NCBI RefSeq assembly: GCF_008001235.1 | Contig: NZ_CP040751.1 | Span: forward strand, 3,475,501-3,539,500 | Length of the DNA stretch: 64,000 bases | DNA from: Salidesulfovibrio onnuriiensis | Lineage (GTDB): Bacteria > Desulfobacterota > Desulfovibrionia > Desulfovibrionales > Desulfovibrionaceae | Direction: 5' to 3' | In this document: positions 51,129-59,757 of the stretch, in pieces | How positions within the stretch are numbered: position 1 is the first letter of the stretch | Layout of the letters: the number at the start of each line of letters is the position of its first letter | The notes under the pieces: model-generated | Told to the model about the DNA's origin: nothing | The model's database searches: none | The model's input: the letters and a program-made list of their open reading frames with translations, nothing else | Made by a program: the position numbers and the translations under genes

Positions 51129-52730
51129 ATGAGTCTTACAGGATCGCTTTATTCCGGCATCACTGGCCTGACCGCCCACAGCCAGGCCATCTCCGTGGTC
51201 GGCAACAACCTGGCAAACACCAGCACCATCGGGTTCAAGGGTTCCACCATGCAGTTCGAGGACCTCTTCTACTCGTACGTGAACACGGCAAGCGGCGTGG
51301 ACCAGATGGGCCACGGCGTGGCCACCTCGGCCATCATGACCGACTACTCGCAGGGCCCCTACGAATCCTCCACCGAGGTGACGGACATGGCCCTGGGCGG
51401 CGAAGGTTTCTTCACCGTGCATGACCCGAGCACCGGCGACGAGTACTACACCCGCGCGGGCAACTTCCGTTTTGACGACGACGGCTACCTGGTAACCCCG
51501 GCGGGCCTGCGCGTGCAGGGCTGGGAAGTGGTGGACGGCGAAAGCACCTCGTCCGGGCTGACCCAGATCACCGGCACGCCCCAGGACATCCGCCTGGAGA
51601 ACTTCCAGTCCCCGCCCGAAGCCACCAGCGAGGTGAGTTTCGTGCTCAACCTGGATTCGGACAGCGACGACAACGCGGCAGTGGCCACCAACCCGTGCTT
51701 CTCCATGTTCCAGTACTGGGACGGCTCCGAGGACACCCCGCTTTCGGACTCCCGCTACGCCTACCAGACCACCATCTCGGTCTACGACGAAAACGGCACG
51801 GCAACGGACCTGACCGTCTACTTCGACCCGGTCGACGACAGCAGCGTCGCCAGCCAGTCCGGCGGCTACCAGGTCTGGGAATACGTCGTCACCATCCCGC
51901 CCAGCGCGGACGGCAGGACCCTGGACGGCCAGTCCCTGGGCACTACCTCTGCGGGCGGCGTGCTCATGATCGGCACTCTGACCTTCAACACCGCGGGCAA
52001 CCTGGTGGGCCAGAGCGCCTTCACCCTGGCCAGCGGCGCATCCGGCGACATGAAGGACCTGAGCAACTGGACACTGGCCGATTTCTCCGACGACGGTCTG
52101 CCCATCATGACCGCCAACTTCTCCGGGGCCTCCAACGCCAGCGCCACGAACCAGATAAACTCAACCAGCTTCTCCATCGACTTCGGCCTCTCCACGGCCG
52201 ACCTGATCACCAACAACGGCTGGGAGGCGGGCAGCGTCTCCAACGCCTCGCTCATCGGCAGCACCTACGCAAACATCCCCAACATGGATGCCCTGGACAT
52301 TGCGGCCGACGCCACCACCTCCTACGACACGAGCTCCTCCACCCTGACCCAGCAGCAGGACGGCTATTCCGCCGGTTTCCTGCAGAGCCTGACCGTGAGC
52401 AGCGACGGCATCATCACCGGCAACTATTCCAACGGCCAGGTGCTGGACCTCTATGCGGTGACCCTTTCCCGCTTCGACAACAAGTACGGCCTGGAGCACG
52501 AGGGAGGGAACCTGTTCTCGGCCACCCGCGATTCGGGCCAGGCCATCACGGGCACGGCCAACACCAGCACCTTCGGATCCGTGGCCGCCAACACCCTGGA
52601 GCAGTCCAACGTGGACACCGCCACGGAAATGGTGCGGCTGATCACCCTGCAGCGCGGCTTCCAGTCCAACAGCAAGGTCATCACCACGGCCGACACCCTG
52701 CTCAGCGAAGTCATTGCGCTGAAGCGCTAG
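51129..52730 (+). CDS. flgE: Flagellar hook protein FlgE
   Basis: 533 aa, CAGGAGG upstream. N-terminal D0 signature (LYSGITGLTAHSQAISVVGNNLANTSTIGFKGS) and C-terminal D0 (EQSNVDTATEMVRLITLQRGFQSNSKVITTADTLLSEVIALKR). Long variable domains between. Forms the hook; follows flgD by 24 bp and precedes flgK by 19 bp. Confidence 0.96.
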   Translation: MSLTGSLYSGITGLTAHSQAISVVGNNLANTSTIGFKGSTMQFEDLFYSYVNTASGVDQMGHGVATSAIMTDYSQGPYESSTEVTDMALGGEGFFTVHDPSTGDEYYTRAGNFRFDDDGYLVTPAGLRVQGWEVVDGESTSSGLTQITGTPQDIRLENFQSPPEATSEVSFVLNLDSDSDDNAAVATNPCFSMFQYWDGSEDTPLSDSRYAYQTTISVYDENGTATDLTVYFDPVDDSSVASQSGGYQVWEYVVTIPPSADGRTLDGQSLGTTSAGGVLMIGTLTFNTAGNLVGQSAFTLASGASGDMKDLSNWTLADFSDDGLPIMTANFSGASNASATNQINSTSFSIDFGLSTADLITNNGWEAGSVSNASLIGSTYANIPNMDALDIAADATTSYDTSSSTLTQQQDGYSAGFLQSLTVSSDGIITGNYSNGQVLDLYAVTLSRFDNKYGLEHEGGNLFSATRDSGQAITGTANTSTFGSVAANTLEQSNVDTATEMVRLITLQRGFQSNSKVITTADTLLSEVIALKR

Positions 52731-52749
52731 CAAACCGGAGGATTGATCC

Positions 52750-54837
52750 ATGATCTCGTCCCTCTATTACACGGGATTGCTCTCCCTGCAGAATTTCCAG
52801 GGAGCCATATCCATCCACGGCAACAACATCTCCAACGTGGATACGACCGGGTACACCCGGCGTACCGTGGAGTTTACCTCCCTCCCCTCGGTGCAGACCG
52901 CCGTGGGGAGGGTGGGAACCGGATCCACCGTGGACCGGATCACCCGTCATCTCAACGAATACCTGGAAAGCCAGTACAACGAGAAAATGGGGGGGCTGAC
53001 CAAGTGGAGCACCGCATCCGAGTATCTCTCCAGCCTGGAGGCCCTGTTCACCCAGGGAGAGACCACCGGGATCAGCGCTTCGCTGGCCAACTTCTGGGCC
53101 GCCTGGGAAGACCTTTCCTCGGCACCGGGCGAAACCACCCAGCGCACCACGCTCGTCTCCGAAACCGACACGCTGATCTCCCTCCTCGCCAGCACGGCCG
53201 AGGACCTGGAATACCAGCAGCTGGAAATGGAACAGGCCATCAGCGAGGAGGTGGACGAGATCAACGACATCCTCGAGGACCTGGCCGCGCTCAACGCCCA
53301 GATCCCGGGGCAGACAGACAACCTCGAACTGCTCGACACCCGCGACTACCTGGTGCGCGCCCTGGCGCAACGGGTGGATGTGCAGACCATAGAGCAGGAA
53401 GACGGCCAGATCACGGTGCTCACCGGCGAGGGCCTTTCCCTGGTGGACGGGGACAAGGCGTACACCTTCAGCTACGAAAGCGCCCAGTCCTCATCCTCGC
53501 TCTATCCCACCTCGGACTTTGACGGCTCGATCTACTTTGAAGGCTCCTCCAACCAGGAATTCACCATCGAGGTCGTCAACGGGGGCTATGCCTCGGGCGG
53601 CGGTTCCGCAGCCACCTTCAAGGTCTCCCTGGACGGCGGCAAGACATGGCTCACGGACGACGACGGCGAACCGGTCTACTACACGGCCGGGGACACGGAC
53701 AACCGGATCGAGATAGGCGGCGTGGAAATCTGGTTCGGCGACGAATCGGATTCCGGGACCATGGCGGGCACCGAACTGACGGCGGGTGACCAGTTCACCA
53801 TCGTGGCCAAGTCGGCCGTCTACTGGGAAAGCAACAGCTCGGGCAAGGTCAACGTGACCCCCTTTGCCGACACCACGAGCAGCGGCAGCCGGTTGAGCGG
53901 GGGCTCCCTGGCCGGGATGCTCATCGCCCGCGACAGCTACCTGGGTGACTACACCGAGCAGCTCGACGCCTTCGCCTCGTCCCTGATCTGGGAAGTGAAC
54001 TACGCCCACAGCCAGGGGGCCGGGCTGGATCACTGGGACTACGTGCTGGGCTCCTACCAGGCCCAGTTCACGGACCGCCCCATCAGCGAGAGCGGTCTGG
54101 ATTTCGAGGACTACATCGAGGAAGGCTCCTTTTCCCTGGCCATCTACGACGAGGATACCGGCGAGTTGCTGAGCAACGCCTCCGTTGACTTCTCGTCCAT
54201 CTCGCCGGGCATCTCCTACTTCGACCCCACCGTGCATTCCATGGAAGACGTGTGTGATGCCATCGAGGCCACCTTCCCCGGCCAGATCGACGCCGAGATC
54301 ATTGACGGCAGACTCTCTCTGGAAGCGGCCGACGGCACGGAGTTCGAATTCGCCGGGGACAGCTCCGGCCTGCTGGCGGGGCTGGGCATCAACACCTACT
54401 TCGACGGACACGACGCCGCGTCCATCTCCATCAACACATACATCGAGGCGGACTCCGAACGGGTCAACGCCGGCCACGTCAACGGCGCGGGCGAGGTCAA
54501 CGAAGGCGACAACACCATAGCCCTGGCCCTGGCCGAACTGGCCACCAAGGAAGTCACCATCACCACCATCTACGGCAGCGTGGAGCAGGATCTCCAATCC
54601 TACTTCGACAGCCTGGTTTCCGAGGTGGGCGGCGACGTATCCACCGCGTCCACCAACGCGGCCTATTACAGCACCCTGGCCGAGGACCTGGCGGAACAGC
54701 AGGAAGAGGTTTCCGGCGTCAACATCGACGAAGAGCTGACCATGCTCATGCGCTATCAGCAGTCCTACGCGGCTGCGGCCAAGATGATCACCACGGCCAG
54801 CGAGCTCTTCGACATCGTGCTCGCGCTCAAGAGCTAG
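52750..54837 (+). CDS. flgK: Flagellar hook-associated protein 1 (FlgK)
   Basis: 695 aa. D0 N-terminus YTGLLSLQNFQGAISIHGNNISNVDTTGYTRRTVEF; C-terminus SGVNIDEELTMLMRYQQSYAAAAKMITTASELFDIVLALKS. Between are large insert domains; residues ~270-360 contain SLDGGKTW (293-300), an Asp-box pattern, then AGDQFTI. Longer than typical FlgK (~550). Forms the hook-filament junction. Confidence 0.95.
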   Translation: MISSLYYTGLLSLQNFQGAISIHGNNISNVDTTGYTRRTVEFTSLPSVQTAVGRVGTGSTVDRITRHLNEYLESQYNEKMGGLTKWSTASEYLSSLEALFTQGETTGISASLANFWAAWEDLSSAPGETTQRTTLVSETDTLISLLASTAEDLEYQQLEMEQAISEEVDEINDILEDLAALNAQIPGQTDNLELLDTRDYLVRALAQRVDVQTIEQEDGQITVLTGEGLSLVDGDKAYTFSYESAQSSSSLYPTSDFDGSIYFEGSSNQEFTIEVVNGGYASGGGSAATFKVSLDGGKTWLTDDDGEPVYYTAGDTDNRIEIGGVEIWFGDESDSGTMAGTELTAGDQFTIVAKSAVYWESNSSGKVNVTPFADTTSSGSRLSGGSLAGMLIARDSYLGDYTEQLDAFASSLIWEVNYAHSQGAGLDHWDYVLGSYQAQFTDRPISESGLDFEDYIEEGSFSLAIYDEDTGELLSNASVDFSSISPGISYFDPTVHSMEDVCDAIEATFPGQIDAEIIDGRLSLEAADGTEFEFAGDSSGLLAGLGINTYFDGHDAASISINTYIEADSERVNAGHVNGAGEVNEGDNTIALALAELATKEVTITTIYGSVEQDLQSYFDSLVSEVGGDVSTASTNAAYYSTLAEDLAEQQEEVSGVNIDEELTMLMRYQQSYAAAAKMITTASELFDIVLALKS

Positions 54838-54863
54838 GGCGCGGCAGCAAGGAGGGAATGACC

Positions 54864-56345
54864 ATGCGCGTCACCCAGAACATGATTTTCAGTACGTCCA
54901 TCTCCAACATCAACAACGCCCTGTCCGAGGTCATGCGGCTCAACGCCCAGAACTCGGCCCAGAAAAAAATCCTGAGCCCGTCCGACGACCCCTCCGGCTA
55001 CAAGCAGGTGCTGGACCTGCGGGCCTACACCTCGGCGATGGAGCAGTACGAGGACAATATCGACACGGCCAATGGCTGGCTCAACCTGGCGGACGAAATG
55101 CTGCTGCAGGCCAGCGAACTCCTGACCAGCAGCAAGGAACTGGCCACCCAGGCGGCCACCGGCACCCTGACCGCGGACCAGCGCCAGTCCCTGGCATCCC
55201 AGGCCCGCCAGAACCTGGCCAGCATGATCTCCATCGCCAACACCGAGTACGTGGGCCAATCCATCTTCGCCGGGCACAAGATCGACGACAACGCCTACGA
55301 GCAGATCCTGGGAGTGACCGTCAACGACGAGAACCTGTCGGCCGACGACATCGTCAGCGTGACGGGCGACGCGGAGTACACCATCTACGTCCGAACCCTG
55401 ACCGCGGGAGTTGTGGGCACGGACGCCATCGACTACGAATATTCCGCGGACGGCGGCGAGACCTGGACCCAGGCCACCCTGGCCGCGGGCGACACCGTGC
55501 TGGACTGCGGCACGGCCCAGCTGGAACTGGCCGCGGGAACCAATGTTCAGGCCAACGGCGACACCAGCTTTTATCTGCGTCCGGCGGCGGTCTACCTGGG
55601 GGACACCAACGACGGCATCAACATCACCAAGTCCGGTGCGGCCGCCATTGAGGCCTCGGCCGACGGCGTGTTCTCGGGCGACATCACCGTGCGCATCGAC
55701 AGCGGCACGGACATCAACGGCGCCGTGGAATATTCCTTCAGCCTGGACGGCGGCAGCACCTGGGTGGAAGGCAACGTGACCTCCAATGCCCAGCTGCCCC
55801 TGCCCGGCGGATTCCTGAACCTGACCTCGGGCGCGGGCACGGCAATCGCGGCGGGCGACCAGTTCCAGATCACGCCTGCGGACGCGGACATCTCCATCAA
55901 CGTCAACCGCTACAGCGAGGTGGTGGTCAACAACGTGGGCCTGGAAATCTTCGGAGGGCTCTACGACGCCGACGGAGACGGCACGGCCACGGAGGCCCTG
56001 CCGGAAACGCCCGAGGAAAACCTGTTCGAGGCCATGAGCGACCTCATCGGCTATCTGGAAGTGAACGACACGGACGGCATAGGCGAGTGCATCGACAGGA
56101 TCAAAGCGGCCCAGGAACGCCTGGAGACCTATGCCGCGGACGTGGGCGCCCGAGAAAACAGGCTGGAATCCCAGGCGAGCATCCTCACGGTGCAGAAGAG
56201 CAACGCCACAAGCCAGATATCCCAGATCGAGGACGCGGACCTGAGCACCCTGCTCGCGGAGCTGTCCAAGGCGGAATACATCTATGAATCCGTGCTCAGC
56301 TCCTCTTCCAAGATCATGAGCATGACCCTGCTCAGCTATCTCTAG
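54864..56345 (+). CDS. flgL: Flagellar hook-associated protein 3 (FlgL)
   Basis: 493 aa from the ATG at 54864, 8 bp after GGAGG (the ATG at 54858 is too close to the ribosome site). N-terminal MRVTQNMIFSTSISNINNAL and C-terminal ERLETYAADVGARENRLESQ and EIDADLSTLLAELSKAEY blocks are the flagellin-like D0/D1 regions. The ~185-residue middle insert (~160-345) carries two Asp boxes, SADGGETW (194-201) and SLDGGSTW (293-300), and AGDQFQI, homologous to the FlgK insert. Usual FlgL is ~300 aa. Confidence 0.94.
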   Translation: MRVTQNMIFSTSISNINNALSEVMRLNAQNSAQKKILSPSDDPSGYKQVLDLRAYTSAMEQYEDNIDTANGWLNLADEMLLQASELLTSSKELATQAATGTLTADQRQSLASQARQNLASMISIANTEYVGQSIFAGHKIDDNAYEQILGVTVNDENLSADDIVSVTGDAEYTIYVRTLTAGVVGTDAIDYEYSADGGETWTQATLAAGDTVLDCGTAQLELAAGTNVQANGDTSFYLRPAAVYLGDTNDGINITKSGAAAIEASADGVFSGDITVRIDSGTDINGAVEYSFSLDGGSTWVEGNVTSNAQLPLPGGFLNLTSGAGTAIAAGDQFQITPADADISINVNRYSEVVVNNVGLEIFGGLYDADGDGTATEALPETPEENLFEAMSDLIGYLEVNDTDGIGECIDRIKAAQERLETYAADVGARENRLESQASILTVQKSNATSQISQIEDADLSTLLAELSKAEYIYESVLSSSSKIMSMTLLSYL

Positions 56346-56357
56346 GGAGGAACGGCC

Positions 56358-58097
56358 ATGAGCGATTACTCCTACGACTACATCAACAGCTATTACGAGG
56401 GCTACTACGACACCGAGACCTACACGTCGGGCCAGATCACCTTTTCGGGGGTCTCCACCGGCACGGACTTCGACACCCTCATCGAGGGTCTGGTCTCGGC
56501 GGAAAGCTACACCCTGGACAACCTGGAGAACTGGAAATACCAGTGGGAAGCCAAGAACGAGGCCCTCAGCGACCTGAACACGGCGCTCATCAGTCTGCAG
56601 ACCGCCCTGGAAGACCTGGACACCCTGAGCGAGTTCTTTGCCAAGTCCGCCTCGGTCACGGATTCGAGCGCACTGTCCGTGAGCGTGGATGCCGACGCCC
56701 AGGAAGCAACCCACAACATCGTCATCAACCAGCTGGCCCAGAACGACATCTGGTTCAACACCGGCGCGGGCTATTCCGCCACCGACGAGGTGCTCACCTC
56801 CACGGGCGGCACCTTCGTGCTCGAATACGCGGGGGAATCCTACACCATCGATGTGGAGGCGGGAACAACCGTGAGCACCTTCGTCAACCTCATCAACAGC
56901 GACGCGGACCTGGACGACGGGGTGCGCGCCGCGCTGGTCAACGACGGGGACGAGTATCACCTGGAACTGCGGGGAATGGACCTGGGAGAGGACAACACCA
57001 TCTCCATCACCAGCTCCACCATCGCCTCCCTGGATCCCTCCAACTTCGAACAGACCCAGGTGGCCTGCAACTCCCAGATCAAGGTGGACGGATTTCCCAC
57101 GGCGGCGGACGAATGGATCGAACGGGATTCCAATTACATCGACGACGTGCTGGACGGCGTGGCCCTGACCCTGAAGGATACCACGGACAGCGGCGGCACC
57201 ACCATGACCGTGTCCGTGGACAACGACGCCATCGTGGAAAACGTGCAGACCTTCGTGGAGCAGTTCAACACGGTCATTTCCCTGATCCAGGAAATATCGA
57301 GCGTGGACTATGAATCCGACGAGGACGAACCCGAGGCCTCGGTCATGACCGGCAACTACGGCGTGGACATGGTCAACCAGAACCTCAAGGACGTCATCGC
57401 CACCCTGGGCCTGGGCTTCAGCTACTACGACAGCGACACAGGCGGGGGCGACTACTACTCGACCCTCTCCCAGCTCGGCATCACCACGGACGCGGACGAC
57501 AGCTCCGTGACCTTCGGACAGCTGCTCTTTGACGAGGAGGACTTCCTGGAGGCCCTGGAAAAGGACCCGGAAGGCGTGGCCATGGTCTTTTCCGCCAACG
57601 ACATCGCCGAAACCGATTCCACGGACTTCACGATTCTCTCCACGGTGGACGGGACCACCCAGCCCGGCGTTTACGACGTCGAGTACACCATGAGCGGCGG
57701 TGCCGTCGTCAGCGCCACCATCGGCGGGGAAACGTGCGCCATCAGCGGCGACGAAATAACCTGTATCTCCGGAGACGCTCTGGGCATGGCCCTCCGCGTG
57801 GACGACCTTACGGACGGGACCTATACGGGCTCCGTGGCCGTCAAGCGGGGCAAAATCCCGGAACTGGTCGAGTCCATCGACGAGATGTGCGACTCCCAAA
57901 ACGGCATATTGAACATTATCCAGGAAAACTATAATGACATTATCGACAGCATCGATGACAAAATAGACAACGAAGAAACCCGGTTGGAACAGTACGAATC
58001 CAGACTGCGCGACAAGTACAGCCGCCTGGAAACCACGCTGAGCGAATATTACAGTCTCCAGACGACGTTGGAAAGCCAGCTTGACCAGCTTGAATGA
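56358..58097 (+). CDS. fliD: Flagellar filament cap protein FliD (hook-associated protein 2)
   Basis: 579 aa, GGGAGG upstream. N-terminal FliD-like GVSTGTDFDTLIEGLVSAESYTLDNLENWKYQWEAKNEALSDLNTALISLQTAL, the FliD C domain (FVEQFNTVISLIQEISS..., GNYGVDMVNQNLKDVIATLGLGF) and a C-terminal coiled coil (DKIDNEETRLEQYESRLRDKYSRLETTLSEYYSLQTTLESQ). Caps the filament. The end overlaps the region from which the next gene is promoted. Confidence 0.93.
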   Translation: MSDYSYDYINSYYEGYYDTETYTSGQITFSGVSTGTDFDTLIEGLVSAESYTLDNLENWKYQWEAKNEALSDLNTALISLQTALEDLDTLSEFFAKSASVTDSSALSVSVDADAQEATHNIVINQLAQNDIWFNTGAGYSATDEVLTSTGGTFVLEYAGESYTIDVEAGTTVSTFVNLINSDADLDDGVRAALVNDGDEYHLELRGMDLGEDNTISITSSTIASLDPSNFEQTQVACNSQIKVDGFPTAADEWIERDSNYIDDVLDGVALTLKDTTDSGGTTMTVSVDNDAIVENVQTFVEQFNTVISLIQEISSVDYESDEDEPEASVMTGNYGVDMVNQNLKDVIATLGLGFSYYDSDTGGGDYYSTLSQLGITTDADDSSVTFGQLLFDEEDFLEALEKDPEGVAMVFSANDIAETDSTDFTILSTVDGTTQPGVYDVEYTMSGGAVVSATIGGETCAISGDEITCISGDALGMALRVDDLTDGTYTGSVAVKRGKIPELVESIDEMCDSQNGILNIIQENYNDIIDSIDDKIDNEETRLEQYESRLRDKYSRLETTLSEYYSLQTTLESQLDQLE

Positions 58098-58113
58098 TTT
58101 TTCTTCTTCCCCC

Positions 58114-58142
58114 TGTAACCGGTTCGACGCTGCGCCCGACAA
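58114..58142 (+). promoter_or_regulatory. ECF-type promoter motif 4 (second sigma gene)
   Basis: TGTAACC at 58114, 17-bp spacer after TGTAAC, CGACAA at 58137-58142, about 60 bp before the ATG at 58204. It lies just past the fliD stop. Confidence 0.65.
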
Positions 58143-58203
58143 ATGGTATGAACCGCCATGGACGGCCAATACCTACTGGACCGCAAAAGTGACTGAGACA
58201 GGG

Positions 58204-58785
58204 ATGAAGGGGAAGCAACTTTCGCCGGACACGGCTGTTGTTCAGGAGATCCTTGAGGGCAATGTCAACGCCTTCGAGACTCTGGTGAACAGGCACCAGG
58301 AGCATGTGTCGCGCATCGTGGGCAATCATGTGCCCTACCAGCGCGTGGACGAAGTGGTGCAGGCGGCGTTTGTCAACGCCTACCGGTCGTTGAACACCTT
58401 CCGGGGTGAAAAGCCGTTCCGGAACTGGCTTTCGAAGATAAGCGTCCGATGCTGCTACGACTTCTGGCGCGAGGAATACCGCTACCGGGAAACGCCGGTC
58501 AGCACCCTGGGGGCAGATCCCTGGGACATGCTCGACCGCCTGACCGCGAATCAGGCGCAGGAGGAATTTCTGGCCCAGGCGCAGCAGGAGGAAAACATCA
58601 AGCTGCTGGACTGGGCCCTGGACCAACTTTCCCCCGAGGACCGGATGGTGGTAACCCTCACGGCCCTGGAGGAAAAAAGCGTGGCCGAGGCAGCCCACCT
58701 GCTCGGCTGGACAAAGGTGAATGTGAAGGTCCGAGCGCATCGGGCCAGAAATAAACTAAAGAAAATCCTAAAACAGGCGATCTGA
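58204..58785 (+). CDS. RNA polymerase ECF sigma factor (second)
   Basis: 193 aa from ATG 58204. Region 2 ~15-100 (NVNAFETLVNRHQEHVSRIVG, RVDEVVQAAFVNAYRSLNTFRGEKPFRNWLSKISVRCCYDFWREE). Region 4 ~135-190 (LDQLSPEDRMVVTLTALEEKSVAEAAHLLGWTKVNVKVRAHRARNKLKKIL). Followed 16 bp later by a small membrane protein and then a CnrX-like sensor, a CnrYXH-like arrangement. A promoter motif at 58114 supports this start and argues against an earlier one inside fliD. Confidence 0.92.
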   Translation: MKGKQLSPDTAVVQEILEGNVNAFETLVNRHQEHVSRIVGNHVPYQRVDEVVQAAFVNAYRSLNTFRGEKPFRNWLSKISVRCCYDFWREEYRYRETPVSTLGADPWDMLDRLTANQAQEEFLAQAQQEENIKLLDWALDQLSPEDRMVVTLTALEEKSVAEAAHLLGWTKVNVKVRAHRARNKLKKILKQAI

Positions 58786-58801
58786 AATGGAGGGGAGAAC
58801 C

Positions 58802-59083
58802 ATGACGCATCGCTCAAGAACAACGATGGAAGCGCTGAGCGCCATCCACCGGACAAAGAGGCCGCCAAAGACGAACCCGAATCTCGTGTACGCCATCATG
58901 GGCGAAATCCGTACCCTGGATATCGAGCAGGCGCGGGACTTCATCCGCATAGCCTTCCCGTTTTCCGCGGTGGCGGGGATTGCCGCCATGGCGCTGTTCA
59001 TGCTGAGTTCGAACACGTCCCTCAGAGTCGAGGATATGCTGGTCTGCATGTACAACGGTGGCTCGCTCGTATTGGGAATGTAA
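58802..59083 (+). CDS. Small single-helix membrane protein, putative anti-sigma factor
   Basis: 93 aa from ATG 58802, GGAGGGGAG upstream. A ~48-residue cytoplasmic N-terminus with helix (LDIEQARDFIRI), one membrane helix (~49-69) and a short periplasmic tail. Position between an ECF sigma and a periplasmic sensor, and topology, match CnrY-type membrane anti-sigma proteins. No sequence homology is claimed; the role is inferred. Confidence 0.65.
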   Translation: MTHRSRTTMEALSAIHRTKRPPKTNPNLVYAIMGEIRTLDIEQARDFIRIAFPFSAVAGIAAMALFMLSSNTSLRVEDMLVCMYNGGSLVLGM

Positions 59084-59114
59084 GGGCCACGCCCGTATCA
59101 TTCAGGAGAAAGCG

Positions 59115-59540
59115 ATGCTGCAAAGCAAGAACTGGAAAGAATGGATCGCCGTATTGCTGCTTTTCGGCACCGGGGCCCTGGTGGGCGCCGGGATCATGCG
59201 GCTGTATATGGATAGATTTCCGCCGCCTCCCATTCCGGCCCCCGAGGAGCTCAAGGACAGGATCATCGGAAGGCTGGATACGGAACTGAACCTGACTTCG
59301 GAACAGTATGAAGCCATCACCGAGATATTCGAGGAGGGCTTCCGACGCTCCATGGAAATCCGCAAGCCCATCGACAAACAGATGGATGAACTGCTCGATG
59401 AACAGTACCGGCGGATCATGGCTCTCCTGACGCCGGAACAGCAGGAAAAATTCAAGGTGCTCCACGAACGGTTCGAAAAGCGGCGCAAGGCCTTCCACAG
59501 GCCGGGGCCACCACCGCCTCCGCCGCCTCTCATGGATTAA
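59115..59540 (+). CDS. CnrX/Spy-like periplasmic sensor (heavy-metal resistance family)
   Basis: 141 aa from ATG 59115 (CAGGAGA upstream). Membrane anchor ~10-28, then a periplasmic helical domain with two LTxxQ motifs, LTSEQ (60-64) and LTPEQ (105-109), as in Spy/CpxP/CnrX proteins. Pro-rich tails at both ends (PPPPIPAPEE; RPGPPPPPPP). Likely senses misfolding or metal in the periplasm and signals to the small membrane protein, freeing the sigma factor. This is inference from cassette order. Confidence 0.82.
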   Translation: MLQSKNWKEWIAVLLLFGTGALVGAGIMRLYMDRFPPPPIPAPEELKDRIIGRLDTELNLTSEQYEAITEIFEEGFRRSMEIRKPIDKQMDELLDEQYRRIMALLTPEQQEKFKVLHERFEKRRKAFHRPGPPPPPPPLMD

Positions 59541-59550
59541 ATGAAAAAAA

Positions 59551-59588
59551 GTCGCCGGGTTTGTAACCGCAAGGTTAAACCCGGCGAC
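59551..59588 (-). terminator. Long hairpin, terminator in the reverse direction
   Basis: Stem of ~16 bp with a 2-base bulge (59551-59568 with 59573-59588), loop GCAA. Read leftward it runs into TTTTTTT, as a minus-strand terminator; rightward it has no T run. No minus-strand gene ends here, so it may stop antisense transcription. It overlaps promoter motif 5. Confidence 0.5.
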
Positions 59589-59590
59589 AC
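59562..59590 (+). promoter_or_regulatory. ECF-type promoter motif 5
   Basis: TGTAACC at 59562, 17-bp spacer after TGTAAC, CGACAC at 59585-59590. It lies within the hairpin at 59551-59588, so it may be coincidental there. Confidence 0.35.
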
Positions 59591-59656
59591 TGATATTGAG
59601 AGAAGGCAGTCTACCCAACTGCTTTTGCAAACCCACCCTAATCCCTTCTTCCCCGC

Positions 59657-59688
59657 AGCCCCGCTACCCCGGCGGGGCTCACTTTTTG
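59657..59688 (+). terminator. Terminator of the sigma/sensor cassette
   Basis: Stem AGCCCCGC/GCGGGGCT (59657-59664 with 59672-59679) followed by CACTTTTTG. Ends just before promoter motif 6. Confidence 0.6.
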
Positions 59689-59717
59689 TGTAACCGGATC
59701 CAGTCCGCACCGGACTT
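59689..59717 (+). promoter_or_regulatory. ECF-type promoter motif 6 (spy-like gene)
   Basis: TGTAACC at 59689, 17-bp spacer after TGTAAC, GGACTT at 59712-59717, ~40 bp before the ATG at 59758. It shares TGTAACCGG-TC and GC-CC-GAC with motif 4, 20 matching bases of 27. Confidence 0.65.
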
Positions 59718-59757
59718 GAAAAGCAGAAGCGATCACAAAATGCACAAGGAGTGTGTA

